From assembly GCA_031402435.1 (NCBI GenBank), contig JANNSJ010000013.1, positions 62,001 to 126,000 of the forward strand: a DNA stretch of 64,000 nt, read 5' to 3'. Shown piece by piece: positions 1 through 9,855 of the stretch (position 1 is its first letter; each line of letters starts with the position of its first letter). This DNA comes from UBA11986 sp031402435. GTDB lineage: Bacteria; Bacteroidota; Ignavibacteria; UBA10030; UBA6906. The notes below the pieces were generated by a model. It made no database searches, was not told where the DNA came from, and worked only from the letters and a program-made list of their open reading frames with translations. The translations under genes and the position numbers were made by a program.

Positions 1-1648
1 GTCCCGATTCCACCGTACTATTGTGAAGGAAGAGTGCAACTGAGTCTACGTTTCCAGCAACACCGCCAAAACGAATGTCGAGCGCGTTGGTCTTGGAATT
101 GAGTGTTCCGGTGATGCCCTGCTTGTTCACCATCAGCTTCTTGAAGAGTATCAGGATGGAATCTGTTCCGACCCTCATCTTAATTCTTCCTGAAAGCAAC
201 GCGCTATCAGCAGACACACGAACGCTATCAAAAACGGCTTTGCTGTACATGCCCGGCAGGGGAACAGAGAATCCCGGTGTCACCCGGAGCGTCTTGAGTT
301 CTCCATTTTCAAGATGTCCAAGAAAGAGCACGCTGTCATTGGGCGCGGAGAACGGAAGTTTCATTTTCCCCCGGAGGTATCCCCCCTCCAGATTGTTGTT
401 AACAAGGGTGATCGCAATGGAATCAACCGAATGATCAAGGTTACCAAAGCTGATCGGCGTCCTTCTTGTCGAGTACACAGTGCCGCTGATGCCGCCACTG
501 CCGAACCCGAGTGAAGCAAATGGGATGAGGATCGAATCTGTACCCAATGAAAATTTGGCACGCCCCCATCCATATCCGCTGGTGGGAGTAAACTTCAACG
601 TATCGAACCGAAGGTGGAGTTGCCGGATGCGTATCGTCTTCAGACTGGCAACGGTAATGTCGCCGCTTGTGACAACATGATTCTCATTAAGTGTGAGATT
701 GGAATAAGCGACAAACACGGAATCGTTCAGGAACGGAAGATTAATCCATCCTTCACCGGAGTAGCCTGTACGCGAGGAATCAATTACCCGTGTTGGCGTC
801 GCGCCGAATCCACCGATGGTAAAACCCTGACTCGACTGTTGGGTTGCTCCGCTCAAGTACCGGAACGTCCAGATCTCGCTCCGCCCATCATTCTGTCCGA
901 TGGCGTTGCCAAGCTCATTCACCGCCCTGACCTGCCATGCATACCGGCCGCCGGGATTCAACGGAAGCGCATCCACAGGGTACAGGAGAGATGTAATCAC
1001 AAGCGATGGGTTTTCATAGTGCGGGTAACCCGATTGCATTGCATCGTATGGTGTCTGACCCTGAACGACCTCGGCGATCTTCAAATGATAGTATACCTGA
1101 TGACCCGGCTGGTTTACGGTTGTCCACTGAAGCATCGGAAAGAACGTAAGCATCAGTTCATTGTCCGATGGAAGCAGGAGTGAAGGTGGCTCTGGAAGGC
1201 TTATGGTAAAGGATGCACATGCTTCCGGCGCAAGCACTTGCAGGTCGATGCTGCTCTTCAGCGTCATGCAAATCGTGTAGAAGCCCTCAGGCAGCACTCC
1301 TGATTGAGCGATTTGATTTCGGACCGATTGATTGTAGGTGATATCATTCCATGAAATAAGATCGATACCATTGAAAACATCGGTTCCAGGCATTACCGAA
1401 ATGTTGCGACCTCGCCCGGAAGCAAGCTGCCCGTGAACGGAGGAAGAAATCACGACGTCGAAGAAGGCCGGATGAGTTGTTGAAACGGTGTTGGTGATTG
1501 TCATTTGAATGAACGTCGGGTCGCTTGCGATATCGCCGATGTAAGGGGAAGGAAAAGGATGAACCGCAAGCGAGGTGCTAACGTTTTGACAAAGCACAAT
1601 CGAAGGAACGATGAGTAACACCAAGATGAACAGCTTCGTCTGTCTCAT
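1..1648 (-). CDS. Large secreted repeat protein, C-terminus beyond the window
   Basis: The reading frame is open from the ATG at 1648 to base 1, so at least 549 residues are present and the C-terminus is missing. It begins with a signal peptide (MRQTKLFILVLLIVPSIVLC, then QN). A fibronectin-III-like/TANFOR-like domain around residues 150-265 has the pattern PPSLLLPSDNE...LQWT...YYHLKIAEV...YAWQVRAVN. After that come repeated segments with 'VDSIAITLVNNNLEGG', 'VDSVALFLHNSTVESG' and 'GTDSILI' signatures, which look like beta-rich repeats. The start lies 2 bp after the stop of the barrel gene, so it is the third gene of a surface operon. No enzyme motif was recognised. A structural or adhesive role, and T9SS export, are inferred; any sorting domain would lie outside the window. 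Confidence 0.75.
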   Translation of the reverse strand, partial: MRQTKLFILVLLIVPSIVLCQNVSTSLAVHPFPSPYIGDIASDPTFIQMTITNTVSTTHPAFFDVVISSSVHGQLASGRGRNISVMPGTDVFNGIDLISWNDITYNQSVRNQIAQSGVLPEGFYTICMTLKSSIDLQVLAPEACASFTISLPEPPSLLLPSDNELMLTFFPMLQWTTVNQPGHQVYYHLKIAEVVQGQTPYDAMQSGYPHYENPSLVITSLLYPVDALPLNPGGRYAWQVRAVNELGNAIGQNDGRSEIWTFRYLSGATQQSSQGFTIGGFGATPTRVIDSSRTGYSGEGWINLPFLNDSVFVAYSNLTLNENHVVTSGDITVASLKTIRIRQLHLRFDTLKFTPTSGYGWGRAKFSLGTDSILIPFASLGFGSGGISGTVYSTRRTPISFGNLDHSVDSIAITLVNNNLEGGYLRGKMKLPFSAPNDSVLFLGHLENGELKTLRVTPGFSVPLPGMYSKAVFDSVRVSADSALLSGRIKMRVGTDSILILFKKLMVNKQGITGTLNSKTNALDIRFGGVAGNVDSVALFLHNSTVESG

Positions 1649-1650
1649 CG

Positions 1651-3351
1651 TCAAAAGCTCCTGTTGTATTGAAGACTGAGCAGGGATTCCACGAAGTTGC
1701 CGGCTCTTCCATTACCGTACGTATACGACGAAACCCTGGCGCTGAGAGCAACATTATCGTTCACCGAAAACCGGTACGATGTGTTCAATGTACCGACAAG
1801 TTGTTTGTCGGTCGTGACTCCAATGTTGTTCCGCGTTGTAGTAATGGAAAGAGACGGCGTAAGCGATCTCTCGAAGAAACTGTACTGCGCTGCAAGGCCG
1901 AGAGACATGATCTTCGTGTCGGTCGTCGTTCGATCGTTCATGGTGTAACTTGCGCGGGGGCTGATGACCAGCGAGGATGGGAATGCCACTGCCCACATGA
2001 TACTACCAGAGTATGTCGTGTATGTATTCAGACCACCGTAGACACGATTCCGGTCGTTGAACTTCTGGCCTCCGATGGTTGTCGAGATGACATGTCGCAG
2101 GTCCATCCATTGTATCCTCATCGTAGGGCTCACGTTCAATGAGTGACTAATATTGTTGTACCTTGTCGTGTCGGAGGCTGAGTTGCTCTTCATCGTGAAG
2201 TTGGAATACCGTACATCAAGCGAGAGATGCTCGGTGGGAGTCGTATTGGCGAAGTACGATTGCAGCACTCGCCTGGTTGTCGCAAGCTTATTCCCGGCGA
2301 GATTGTCACGACGGAAGCCCAGAGTAGCACCGACGGTCAGGCGGTTCTCAAGAAGGCGCACACTCGGCGAGAGATCGATTTCCTCTCTATCGTTTTGGAA
2401 TGAAGGAAGACCAAAGGATGTGAATCCGGGATTGACCCGCATGTACCTGGTGTGAACAGCCAGTGGGCCATGCATGAACTGCAGCGATCCTTTACCTGCA
2501 TAGCCAATCCTGGTTCCGATGCGCGGTGTGAAGATCTTCTCTACCAACGCCGGAAGTTTGATGTCAAGTTCGTCATTCAACGTGTTGGGAGTATGAGCGC
2601 TGACCGCAAGCTCCGACGAGAAAGTCACCATGCTCTCGAACATACGGAGCGTTCCTGCCAGACCGGCGACCATGTTCTCTTGTGGCCTGGTTGCACCGGA
2701 CGACGTCAACGATGAAGCATCATCCTTTGCGCGAACGATGTTCAAATCAATCAACGAACCCTCTTCCCTTCCGATACCAAGTTTCAACCCGTACAGATGG
2801 CGTCTGAACGTGCCGTAGTACATCCCCTGTCCACTGTCTGCGTTGATCGACTGCTGGATTCTCCCTGCGGTCGCCGAGAACCTGAACACTCCGGGTCGCA
2901 GATCAAACCCACCGCCGAACTGAAGCAGGCTGTTAATGCTGAACTCCGAGAAGCTGATATGGTGGTGGCCTGCGTGAAACGTTGCCCATGCAATTGCGGG
3001 ATTCACACCGAACTGGTTGAACGGCTGCTGTACCGAACGACCTTCGGTCGACAGAACAAATTCAAACGGAAGGTCGATCTGCCAGATGCTGAACGTCGGA
3101 CGAAAATACAGCCTGCCCGTTTGCGCCGGCCTCCGTGACTGTTGACCGCTGATTGAATATGCTTCGCCATACGATCCAAGTGTGCCGTAGAATCGAATGA
3201 GTTGTTGTGCAGGAGGTGAACCCGCGGTGGTTCCCGGCGGTTGCATTTGTCCTCTCCCATCACCGGCACAAACAGCGAGGGTGCACATAATGATATATGC
3301 AATGCGTATCCGATGGTATGTCATGTCGACCGTCCGACCTCCAGGCGTCAT
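1651..3351 (-). CDS. Outer-membrane beta-barrel protein, about 560 residues
   Basis: A secreted protein with a hydrophobic leader ending around 'IIMCTLAVCAGDGRGQ'. Most of the chain is alternating polar/hydrophobic strands with aromatic girdle residues, and the C-terminus is '...LLSLQYNRSF'; a terminal Phe is typical of outer-membrane barrels. The ATG at 3351 is chosen because AGGTGA lies 7 nt upstream; a longer frame begins at 3372 and an ATG at 3324 would give a cleaner signal peptide. The start is 7 bp past the stop of the preceding T9SS protein and the stop is 2 bp before the next gene, so the three are probably co-transcribed. I do not recognise a named family; the barrel call rests on composition and the C-terminal residue. 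Confidence 0.7.
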   Translation of the reverse strand: MTPGGRTVDMTYHRIRIAYIIMCTLAVCAGDGRGQMQPPGTTAGSPPAQQLIRFYGTLGSYGEAYSISGQQSRRPAQTGRLYFRPTFSIWQIDLPFEFVLSTEGRSVQQPFNQFGVNPAIAWATFHAGHHHISFSEFSINSLLQFGGGFDLRPGVFRFSATAGRIQQSINADSGQGMYYGTFRRHLYGLKLGIGREEGSLIDLNIVRAKDDASSLTSSGATRPQENMVAGLAGTLRMFESMVTFSSELAVSAHTPNTLNDELDIKLPALVEKIFTPRIGTRIGYAGKGSLQFMHGPLAVHTRYMRVNPGFTSFGLPSFQNDREEIDLSPSVRLLENRLTVGATLGFRRDNLAGNKLATTRRVLQSYFANTTPTEHLSLDVRYSNFTMKSNSASDTTRYNNISHSLNVSPTMRIQWMDLRHVISTTIGGQKFNDRNRVYGGLNTYTTYSGSIMWAVAFPSSLVISPRASYTMNDRTTTDTKIMSLGLAAQYSFFERSLTPSLSITTTRNNIGVTTDKQLVGTLNTSYRFSVNDNVALSARVSSYTYGNGRAGNFVESLLSLQYNRSF

Positions 3352-3358
3352 CAATACT

Positions 3359-6001
3359 TCACCTGAGCACAATCATCTTCTTGGTACCGATGTATCCTCC
3401 GTTGCCGTTCGAGGGAATAACCTCAAGCCGGTAGAAGTAGATGCCACTCGCAACACCTTCTGCATCCCAGGCAATGGAATAGGTTCCCGGCTGTTTCTGT
3501 TCGTTCACAAGCGTGGCAACTTCCCTTCCCAACAGATCAAATACTTTGAGCAATACCGATCCGGAACTCGAAATCTGATACTCAAGCTTCGTCTCTGGAT
3601 TGAACGGGTTTGGATAATTCTGAAACAACACTGGCGAAGCAGGATACCGTCCATCTTCATCTACAGACAAGAACGTTCGAACCCGCACGAGGCTTCCTTT
3701 TTTCTCGACCGCGGATCCCGTCAGTCCGGTCACTGTAAGTGTCACCGTATACATACCCGGTGTGGTGTAGGTGTGGGAAGGATTTCGCGCCGAACTGGTG
3801 TTGCCATCCCCGAAATCCCAAAGCCATGACTGCGTACCGTGCCATGCACGATTGAAGAACGATACTGTCAGCGGAAACACCCCGGAAATATTCGCCGCGT
3901 CGAACGAGACAAGTGGGTGAAGCTTCGCAACATTGATGTCTCCATATCTCGGGAAGGTCGCTATGGGATTGTCCTGCTTCCACATTACCATCTCGTTGTC
4001 AACGTACGGCTCGGTGTTGGGAGTAAAGTCACCACTGTTCGTGATGCGTCCGATGGTGCTTCCGTCATACACTAGCACGTCGTTGTTCCCGGACCAGGCA
4101 ATTTTGCCGTTGCTCAACCAAAGCCATCGTGCAACAGGAAGAGTCATATGAGCAACCTTTCGGGTCGTACCTGTCAAGATATCACGATACACCATCAGCG
4201 AGCCGCTCGGAGAGTCCTCGAACCAGACGATCGCGAAACCGTCAGTAATCGGATTTCTCGCTTGAGCAGCTCCAGTCGTTATCTGGGTCTTCAATCCTGA
4301 TCCGACATTGTACATCATCACCTGATACACGCCGTTCCGACGTTCGCTCCAAACAATCCTCCCATTTCTGTAACTGAACCTGTCATTGACGGTGGAATCG
4401 GTCAGGCGAATTGTGGATGTGCCGTTGAAGTACATCAACATATCGTTGTTCCCTACGGCTCTGTACCAGCATGCATCGTTGCCGCTGGTGAGTGTGATTC
4501 CGTTGAAGGTGGTTGGTGCAACGTCGTTCGTAATCTGGATAAGGGAGTCTGAAGCAATCTTGTAGAGCCAAACTTGATTGATGTTGTTCCCCGCATTGCT
4601 TCGAAATCCATGGAAGCTTATTGCGCCGTTAGCAAGGTAGATGTTCTCGCACTGGAGACTGTCAATGATCAGCTGTGGGGCGCCGGATCCGTTGTAGAGA
4701 TACATGTTGGTGAAGTCCTGTCGCCAGACATAATAACCGTCGTTTGCCATCACGAAGTCTTTGTACACAAGAGAGTCAGTCAAGCGTGTCACCGTGGAGC
4801 CATTGGAGTAGAACATTCGGGCAGAGATTGCGTTGGTATAGTTGCTCCATATGAAACCTGTAGGGGAAACACTCTTGAATCTCGATTGCGTCCACCCGCT
4901 CACGTAGTTGTTCGTCACGCGCCAGTATGTGAGGGGGACGCGCATTTCCACTGCATCGCCGAGTGTCCATGCGGTCTGCTCGTCGTCAACTACTGGGTTG
5001 TCTGCTCCTCCAAATTCCTCTCTTGTCGCTGTACTGATTCTATAGGTCCTCATCGTCCGTTGTATGCCTGTGCGAGTAGCCCAAACGATTAGCCCGTTGT
5101 CGGTGCGGACACTTGTGAGACGAACTGAATCTGTAAGTGAGAACAGAGAGTCCCTCTCCGAAATGTACACCCAGATTCTGGAGATATTCGTGAGTGTATC
5201 GACGAGGCCGGCAACGCATACGCTGTTGCTTGCGTCGTATCCAACGATATTGGTTGACGATGTTGGTGGCTGAGCAACCGTAACTGCTGAATCACCTTTA
5301 AAGAACCTCACTCTCGGTGAAGGTCCTCCCGTCTCGAGCCACACAACATGTGCATCTCTGAGAATCGGGGCCCTGTTCACACGACCGATGGTGTTCGAGA
5401 TGTTCCTGGTGACAGTGCCATCAAAGAAAAAAATGTTCGATGCAGCGCTTGCACTTTCAGCCGTACTTGCAACCCAGGCAACCTGCCCATGATGCACACT
5501 TGGCTGCGTGTTCCAAATATCTGCGTTGAAGGATGTGTCTGATGCTGCAAGGATATTTCGTTTGATGACATCGGTCCCGGTTCCTGTTTTCCGGCGTGCA
5601 TACACAACGATGCCATTTGAAACGCTGACTGGTTGCAGACTGTTCGGGTTGTAGGAATTCCCCAGGAGAGTTGTCTGCCACGTTCCCGTGTTGTACAGTT
5701 TCACCTGTTGTGCCGACGTGTTCCATGCTATGTACTCTCCGTCGATTGCAGCCGTAACACCTGTGAGTGCTGAATCAAGCGTCACGATTTCCGCGCCCGA
5801 GAAGTACTTTAGGTACTGCGAGCCCGTGTTCAGGTCGGTGTCTCTCCAGATCAGCCGCCCGCGATTGATAAGCAGTTGTTGCGGATTGCTGGTGTTGAAG
5901 GTGACGTTGATGGCTCTGTAGCCCGTTGTCCATTGCCCCGGACTTTCATTGACAAGAAGGAATACTCCGGTGAAAAGACAAAACCAACGTAGCGTCTTCA
6001 T
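3359..6001 (-). CDS. T9SS-exported beta-propeller protein with PKD domain
   Basis: 880 residues. Signal peptide at the N-terminus (MKTLRWFCLFTGVFLLVNES). Residues about 30-690 are a long run of propeller-like repeats with recurring 'IVWSERRNG', 'IAWNTSAQQ' and 'VVWLETGG' strands. A PKD domain follows at about 700-775, with the hallmark WDFGDGNTSS...NPSHTYTTPGMYTVTLTV. The C-terminus is a type A T9SS sorting domain: QNYPNPFNPETKLEYQI, then VFDLLGREVATLV, then GIYFYRLE. The protein is expected to cross the outer membrane by T9SS and be anchored or released at the surface. A GGAG-type ribosome site precedes the ATG. It is the first gene of the operon running to base 1. The substrate or ligand is unknown. 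Confidence 0.85.
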   Translation of the reverse strand: MKTLRWFCLFTGVFLLVNESPGQWTTGYRAINVTFNTSNPQQLLINRGRLIWRDTDLNTGSQYLKYFSGAEIVTLDSALTGVTAAIDGEYIAWNTSAQQVKLYNTGTWQTTLLGNSYNPNSLQPVSVSNGIVVYARRKTGTGTDVIKRNILAASDTSFNADIWNTQPSVHHGQVAWVASTAESASAASNIFFFDGTVTRNISNTIGRVNRAPILRDAHVVWLETGGPSPRVRFFKGDSAVTVAQPPTSSTNIVGYDASNSVCVAGLVDTLTNISRIWVYISERDSLFSLTDSVRLTSVRTDNGLIVWATRTGIQRTMRTYRISTATREEFGGADNPVVDDEQTAWTLGDAVEMRVPLTYWRVTNNYVSGWTQSRFKSVSPTGFIWSNYTNAISARMFYSNGSTVTRLTDSLVYKDFVMANDGYYVWRQDFTNMYLYNGSGAPQLIIDSLQCENIYLANGAISFHGFRSNAGNNINQVWLYKIASDSLIQITNDVAPTTFNGITLTSGNDACWYRAVGNNDMLMYFNGTSTIRLTDSTVNDRFSYRNGRIVWSERRNGVYQVMMYNVGSGLKTQITTGAAQARNPITDGFAIVWFEDSPSGSLMVYRDILTGTTRKVAHMTLPVARWLWLSNGKIAWSGNNDVLVYDGSTIGRITNSGDFTPNTEPYVDNEMVMWKQDNPIATFPRYGDINVAKLHPLVSFDAANISGVFPLTVSFFNRAWHGTQSWLWDFGDGNTSSARNPSHTYTTPGMYTVTLTVTGLTGSAVEKKGSLVRVRTFLSVDEDGRYPASPVLFQNYPNPFNPETKLEYQISSSGSVLLKVFDLLGREVATLVNEQKQPGTYSIAWDAEGVASGIYFYRLEVIPSNGNGGYIGTKKMIVLR

Positions 6002-6197
6002 AGTGAATCTCCAGGAGAAAGTTGTGTTGAGACCTCAAATGAAATCTGTTTCGTAGCGACAAAGGGAACTACATATGCCGGGATGTGCGCCCTACGTTTT
6101 CCTGATGGACGCACCACCATGATACAATTGGAGCAAAGCTATTACAATCGCACAAAAGGACTGAACTTTGAGGTAGGATGAGTCAAGAAGGGATCAA

Positions 6198-6215
6198 CCC
6201 GCATATCTGTGCGGG
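6198..6215 (-). terminator. Hairpin after the LuxR regulator
   Basis: CCCGCA (6198-6203) pairs with TGCGGG (6210-6215) around a 6-nt loop, 3 nt beyond the regulator's stop codon. The following minus-strand sequence is only moderately T-rich (TTGATCCCTTCTT), so this is a weak intrinsic terminator. It separates the menaquinone/two-component unit from the surface operon. Confidence 0.55.
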
Positions 6216-6218
6216 TCT

Positions 6219-6863
6219 TTAGACGAGTCGCTCTTTTAGGGCCTTGGCAACTGCTTCGGATTTGGAATGGACATGCATCTTTTCGTAGATGCTGCGGATA
6301 TGAAAACGGACGGTGTGAACACTGATGTTGAGATGGTCGGCGGTGGATTTATAGCTGTTGCCGTTGACAAGCTCATTGAGAATCTGTTCCTCACGGGAGG
6401 TCAATCCAACATCGGTGGAATGTCGTGGAGAGAGTCTGCGAAATGCATCCATCACACGCGATGCAATCTCCGCCGACATCGGTGCACCGCCGGCATAGAC
6501 CTCACGAACCGCTTCGAGAATCCTGGCCGGTGATTCCTTCTTGAGAATGTAACCACTGGCTCCATTGCAGATTGAGCGGAAGATCTTATCATCATCTCGA
6601 TATACTGTCAGCATGATTACGGATGTTTTCGGAAACCGTTCCTTGAAGAGCTTCACTCCTTCCACTCCCGACATACCGGGAAGGCCGATATCCGAGAGTA
6701 AAACATCCGGCGCTGATGAAAGCGTCCGTAGTGCCTCTTCATATGATTTGAAGTTGCCTGCACACCGGAACCCATCAGTACTGTCGAGGATGTACGAAAA
6801 GCCAAGTCGTACTTCTTTCTCGTCTTCAATTATCGCTACTAATATCGGAGGAATGGATGTCAT
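6219..6863 (-). CDS. NarL/FixJ-type response regulator, REC + LuxR HTH
   Basis: With the ATG at 6863 the protein is 214 residues. The receiver has the acidic pair in IIEDE near the N-terminus, the phospho-acceptor D58 (LLSDIGLPGMSG), the Thr in VIMLT and the Lys in ILKKESP. A LuxR-type helix-turn-helix follows (LTSREEQILNELVNG...KSTADHLNISVHTVRFHIRSIYEKMHVHSK). The frame is open further upstream to 6980, but that would overlap the kinase and lie before the receiver fold. The start is 46 bp after the kinase stop, so the kinase at 6910-9828 is its likely partner. It presumably binds DNA when phosphorylated. Target genes cannot be read from the sequence. Confidence 0.9.
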   Translation of the reverse strand: MTSIPPILVAIIEDEKEVRLGFSYILDSTDGFRCAGNFKSYEEALRTLSSAPDVLLSDIGLPGMSGVEGVKLFKERFPKTSVIMLTVYRDDDKIFRSICNGASGYILKKESPARILEAVREVYAGGAPMSAEIASRVMDAFRRLSPRHSTDVGLTSREEQILNELVNGNSYKSTADHLNISVHTVRFHIRSIYEKMHVHSKSEAVAKALKERLV

Positions 6864-6909
6864 ACGTGTGACAAGGTACCGCGTGGCTGAGTGTATTGCA
6901 ACCGCATAT

Positions 6910-9828
6910 TCAGACTGTTTTGAATTCAACCGTTGTAATAACGCCTTTGCCGGGAGAACTGTCAATTGAGAGAACCACACCTGCGCGCAGGGAGCGGTCT
7001 TTCATGCTTGAGAGTCCGTGGCCCGATCCTTCGCCATTTGGCGCATAACCAACACCATCATCGATCAACTCCAGTATCGCCTTCTCATCGGTGCGTTTGA
7101 CTACAAACCGCAAACGACGCGCCTGTGAGTGCCTGATAACGTTGTTGACGGCCTCTTTGAGAAGGAGGAAGAGGTCACGCCGCTGGTCAAGCGTCAGTCT
7201 GGTCTGATCGAATTTTGCACTAATGTCCGTCTCGAAGACAATCCCTTTTGCTTCACACACTTCCTGGCCGAACTCAACAACCCGCCTGATAACATTTTGC
7301 AGGTCGTCGTGTTTCGGATCAACAGACCAGACAATATCTCCGAGTGAGTCGATAAGCTCACGGGCGGTGTCACCAATGCGCCCGAGTGTCTCCGCTCTCT
7401 TCGATCGTTCTCCGTCGGTCTGGCGCCGCGCAACTTCGCTGAGCACAGAGATGCGGGTAAGACTCGATCCGATATCGTCGTGCAAGTCCATTGCAATGCG
7501 GCTGCGCGTACGCTCGAGCTGCAGAGCCTTCTCAAGTCTATAACGATAGAGACTGTACACCACACCGCTTACTGCAGCAATGCACGCAACGACAAACCAC
7601 CATCGGGCCCATACCGGCGGAAGAATTGAAAACGAGATTGAGGCAGGCTGGGCGCTCCAGACTCCATCCGAGCTGCGTGCAACGACGTTGAATGTGTAGG
7701 TACCGCCGGCAAGATGTGTATACCTCACCTCGCGTTGTGTCACCGGTGGAGACCAATCATCATCAAACCCTTCGAGCTTGTACCGGTATCGAACGCTGGA
7801 CTCATCCGTAAAACTCAATCCGGCATACCGGAATGTAAGTACAGCAGGATTCGGCTCCAGTTCGATCTTCCCCCCGTTCCCGAAATGGAGTGTATCAACC
7901 TGCATGTCAGAGACATATACCGGTGGCGGACGGTTGCTCTTGAAGAATCGCTTCGGACGTATCTTCGTTATCGCCGGAAAGTTACTGACCCAAAGATATC
8001 CTTCATGATCGACCATCAATCCATGCAGTCCAATCTCGCCAAAACCCTGATCGTACCTGAAGTTTCGGAAACTCCCGCCATCGAGCTGACTCAGGCCAGA
8101 CGATGTGCCTATCCAAATGCACCCGATGGAATCCTCCGCCAACGCATACACCCTGTTACCAACCAAGCCATCATCCTTCTTGTACGCCGTGAACGTTGTT
8201 CCATCAAACTTGTGCAGCCCCTCTTCATCCGTTCCGAACCAGGTGTTGTTTCGCGAATCCACCAGGATTTCATACACAATCAAACCTGAGACCTGGGGGA
8301 TGTCTCTAATACTCTGAATTGAATCGCTTCTTAATTGCATGAGGCGGGCGCCATGATCTGTTGCCAGCCAGAACTGTTCTCCATCAGCAAGAGCTGAATC
8401 GGGCGGTGCTACTTTGATATCAAAGATTGTAAGATGATCAATAGCTGGATGCCGGAGTACCTTCATTGTCCCATCGCGCGCCAGATATGACAACCCTGTT
8501 GATGTTCCGCAAAGCATAACTCCGGAGCGCGTTTTCATGAAGCTATATACATTGTCCGACGGCAGGCCATCCTCCGTTCCATAGTGGATGATGCTATCCT
8601 GGTCTACCACATAGGCGCCGCCACTTCGCATCCCGAACCAGGTCCGGCTTGCTGATTCCGAAAAGATGCACGTGAAAGTCTTTGAGTCAAACGGCGGTAC
8701 TTCTTGACCGAATGACACCTTGTTGTTCTTGAGTACATAGAGCCCCGTCGTGCGTGATCCAAAATAGATGCTACCATCAGGGGACTGATGAATCGGGCCG
8801 AACCCTGGAGTGGCGAGAATGTCCTTCCCGGGAAAATCGACAAGAAGGTCAGGAGCTATAAGTTTTCGGATTCCGGGGGCGCTCGCAAACCAGACGTTCC
8901 CTTCCCGATCCAGGAAGATGTCGTACACAACTGCGTCGCCGAAAGATTTTTCCTTGACGAACTTGTAGGACGATCCGGTTCGTATGCCCTTGTACAGACC
9001 ATGCATCGTGCCAACCCAGAAGTTCCCATCATTGTCCTCACAGAACGCCCAAACACCACGTTCTGGAAGCCCCTCGAGCGTGGAGAAGAACTGAACCGTG
9101 TCTCCTTTGACCCGAATAGCTCCGTCGTATCCACCAGCCCAAAGTTCCCCAGACCTGGTTTCAGCAAATGCATACGGTCGGATGGGAATTCGAGAACCGG
9201 GTCCGACCACGTTCAATCCAGTTATAAACTTCCCGTTGGAGTACGAATACAGCCCGTGAGACCCAAGCCAGAGTTTTTTCTTCGAATCTGTGTAGAGGGC
9301 AGAAGCAAAGATGTCGGGGAAGGAATCGATCTTGAAAGATTTCCTTGAATGATCCAAAAAGCGAATTACTCTGAGTCCCCTGTCCGTGCCGACCCAGATG
9401 TTATGCCTGCCATCCTCGGCAACAGACAGCGCTTGTACATCGGCAAATCCTGGAAGGCGGGAGAAGTCGGTGGACTCTCCATTCCAGATGCGGATCAGGC
9501 CCCCTTCATTCACACCTGTGTAAGCGAACCAAATCCCACCTGCGTGGTCTTCGACAATGTCACGTCCGAAGATACCGGGAATATCCTTTGCCTGGCTGAA
9601 ATTGATAAACTCAAAGCCATCATAGCGCGTCAATCCGGACTGGGTGCCGAACCACAAGTAGCCTCTGCTATCCTGGATGATCGGCGCAACCCTGCTATCG
9701 GGTAGGCCGTCCTGGGTAGTATAATCCTTGAGAAGATGTTGAGAGAGAACATCCGGGGGACGAAGAAGGATGAGCATAACGAGGAGCGTACGAAAGCGCA
9801 TGATTGACCGAAGACGATCAACGAACAT
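6910..9828 (-). CDS. Propeller-type sensor histidine kinase (two-component propeller, Y_Y_Y, HisKA_3, HATPase)
   Basis: 972 residues. The signal peptide is best seen from an internal ATG at 9801 (MRFRTLLVMLILLRPPDVLS), an alternative start. The periplasmic part carries many two-component propeller repeats of the 'GYLWFGTQSGLTRYDG', 'NIWVGTDRGL' and 'CIWIGTSSGLSQLDG' type up to about residue 640, then a Y_Y_Y domain (VRYRYKLEGFDDDW...LAGGTYTFNV). One membrane segment follows (WWFVVACIAAVSGVVYSLY). The cytoplasmic part is HisKA_3 with phospho-acceptor H783 in AMDLHDDIGSSL, then an ATPase with LLLLKEAVNNVIRHS and GVGYAP. The topology is like hybrid polysaccharide sensors but without a fused receiver. 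It starts 27 bp after mqnC with no visible terminator and precedes the LuxR regulator. The ligand is unknown. Confidence 0.92.
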   Translation of the reverse strand: MFVDRLRSIMRFRTLLVMLILLRPPDVLSQHLLKDYTTQDGLPDSRVAPIIQDSRGYLWFGTQSGLTRYDGFEFINFSQAKDIPGIFGRDIVEDHAGGIWFAYTGVNEGGLIRIWNGESTDFSRLPGFADVQALSVAEDGRHNIWVGTDRGLRVIRFLDHSRKSFKIDSFPDIFASALYTDSKKKLWLGSHGLYSYSNGKFITGLNVVGPGSRIPIRPYAFAETRSGELWAGGYDGAIRVKGDTVQFFSTLEGLPERGVWAFCEDNDGNFWVGTMHGLYKGIRTGSSYKFVKEKSFGDAVVYDIFLDREGNVWFASAPGIRKLIAPDLLVDFPGKDILATPGFGPIHQSPDGSIYFGSRTTGLYVLKNNKVSFGQEVPPFDSKTFTCIFSESASRTWFGMRSGGAYVVDQDSIIHYGTEDGLPSDNVYSFMKTRSGVMLCGTSTGLSYLARDGTMKVLRHPAIDHLTIFDIKVAPPDSALADGEQFWLATDHGARLMQLRSDSIQSIRDIPQVSGLIVYEILVDSRNNTWFGTDEEGLHKFDGTTFTAYKKDDGLVGNRVYALAEDSIGCIWIGTSSGLSQLDGGSFRNFRYDQGFGEIGLHGLMVDHEGYLWVSNFPAITKIRPKRFFKSNRPPPVYVSDMQVDTLHFGNGGKIELEPNPAVLTFRYAGLSFTDESSVRYRYKLEGFDDDWSPPVTQREVRYTHLAGGTYTFNVVARSSDGVWSAQPASISFSILPPVWARWWFVVACIAAVSGVVYSLYRYRLEKALQLERTRSRIAMDLHDDIGSSLTRISVLSEVARRQTDGERSKRAETLGRIGDTARELIDSLGDIVWSVDPKHDDLQNVIRRVVEFGQEVCEAKGIVFETDISAKFDQTRLTLDQRRDLFLLLKEAVNNVIRHSQARRLRFVVKRTDEKAILELIDDGVGYAPNGEGSGHGLSSMKDRSLRAGVVLSIDSSPGKGVITTVEFKTV

Positions 9829-9855
9829 GGCGAAGGAGAATCTGGTTGATGAGAA

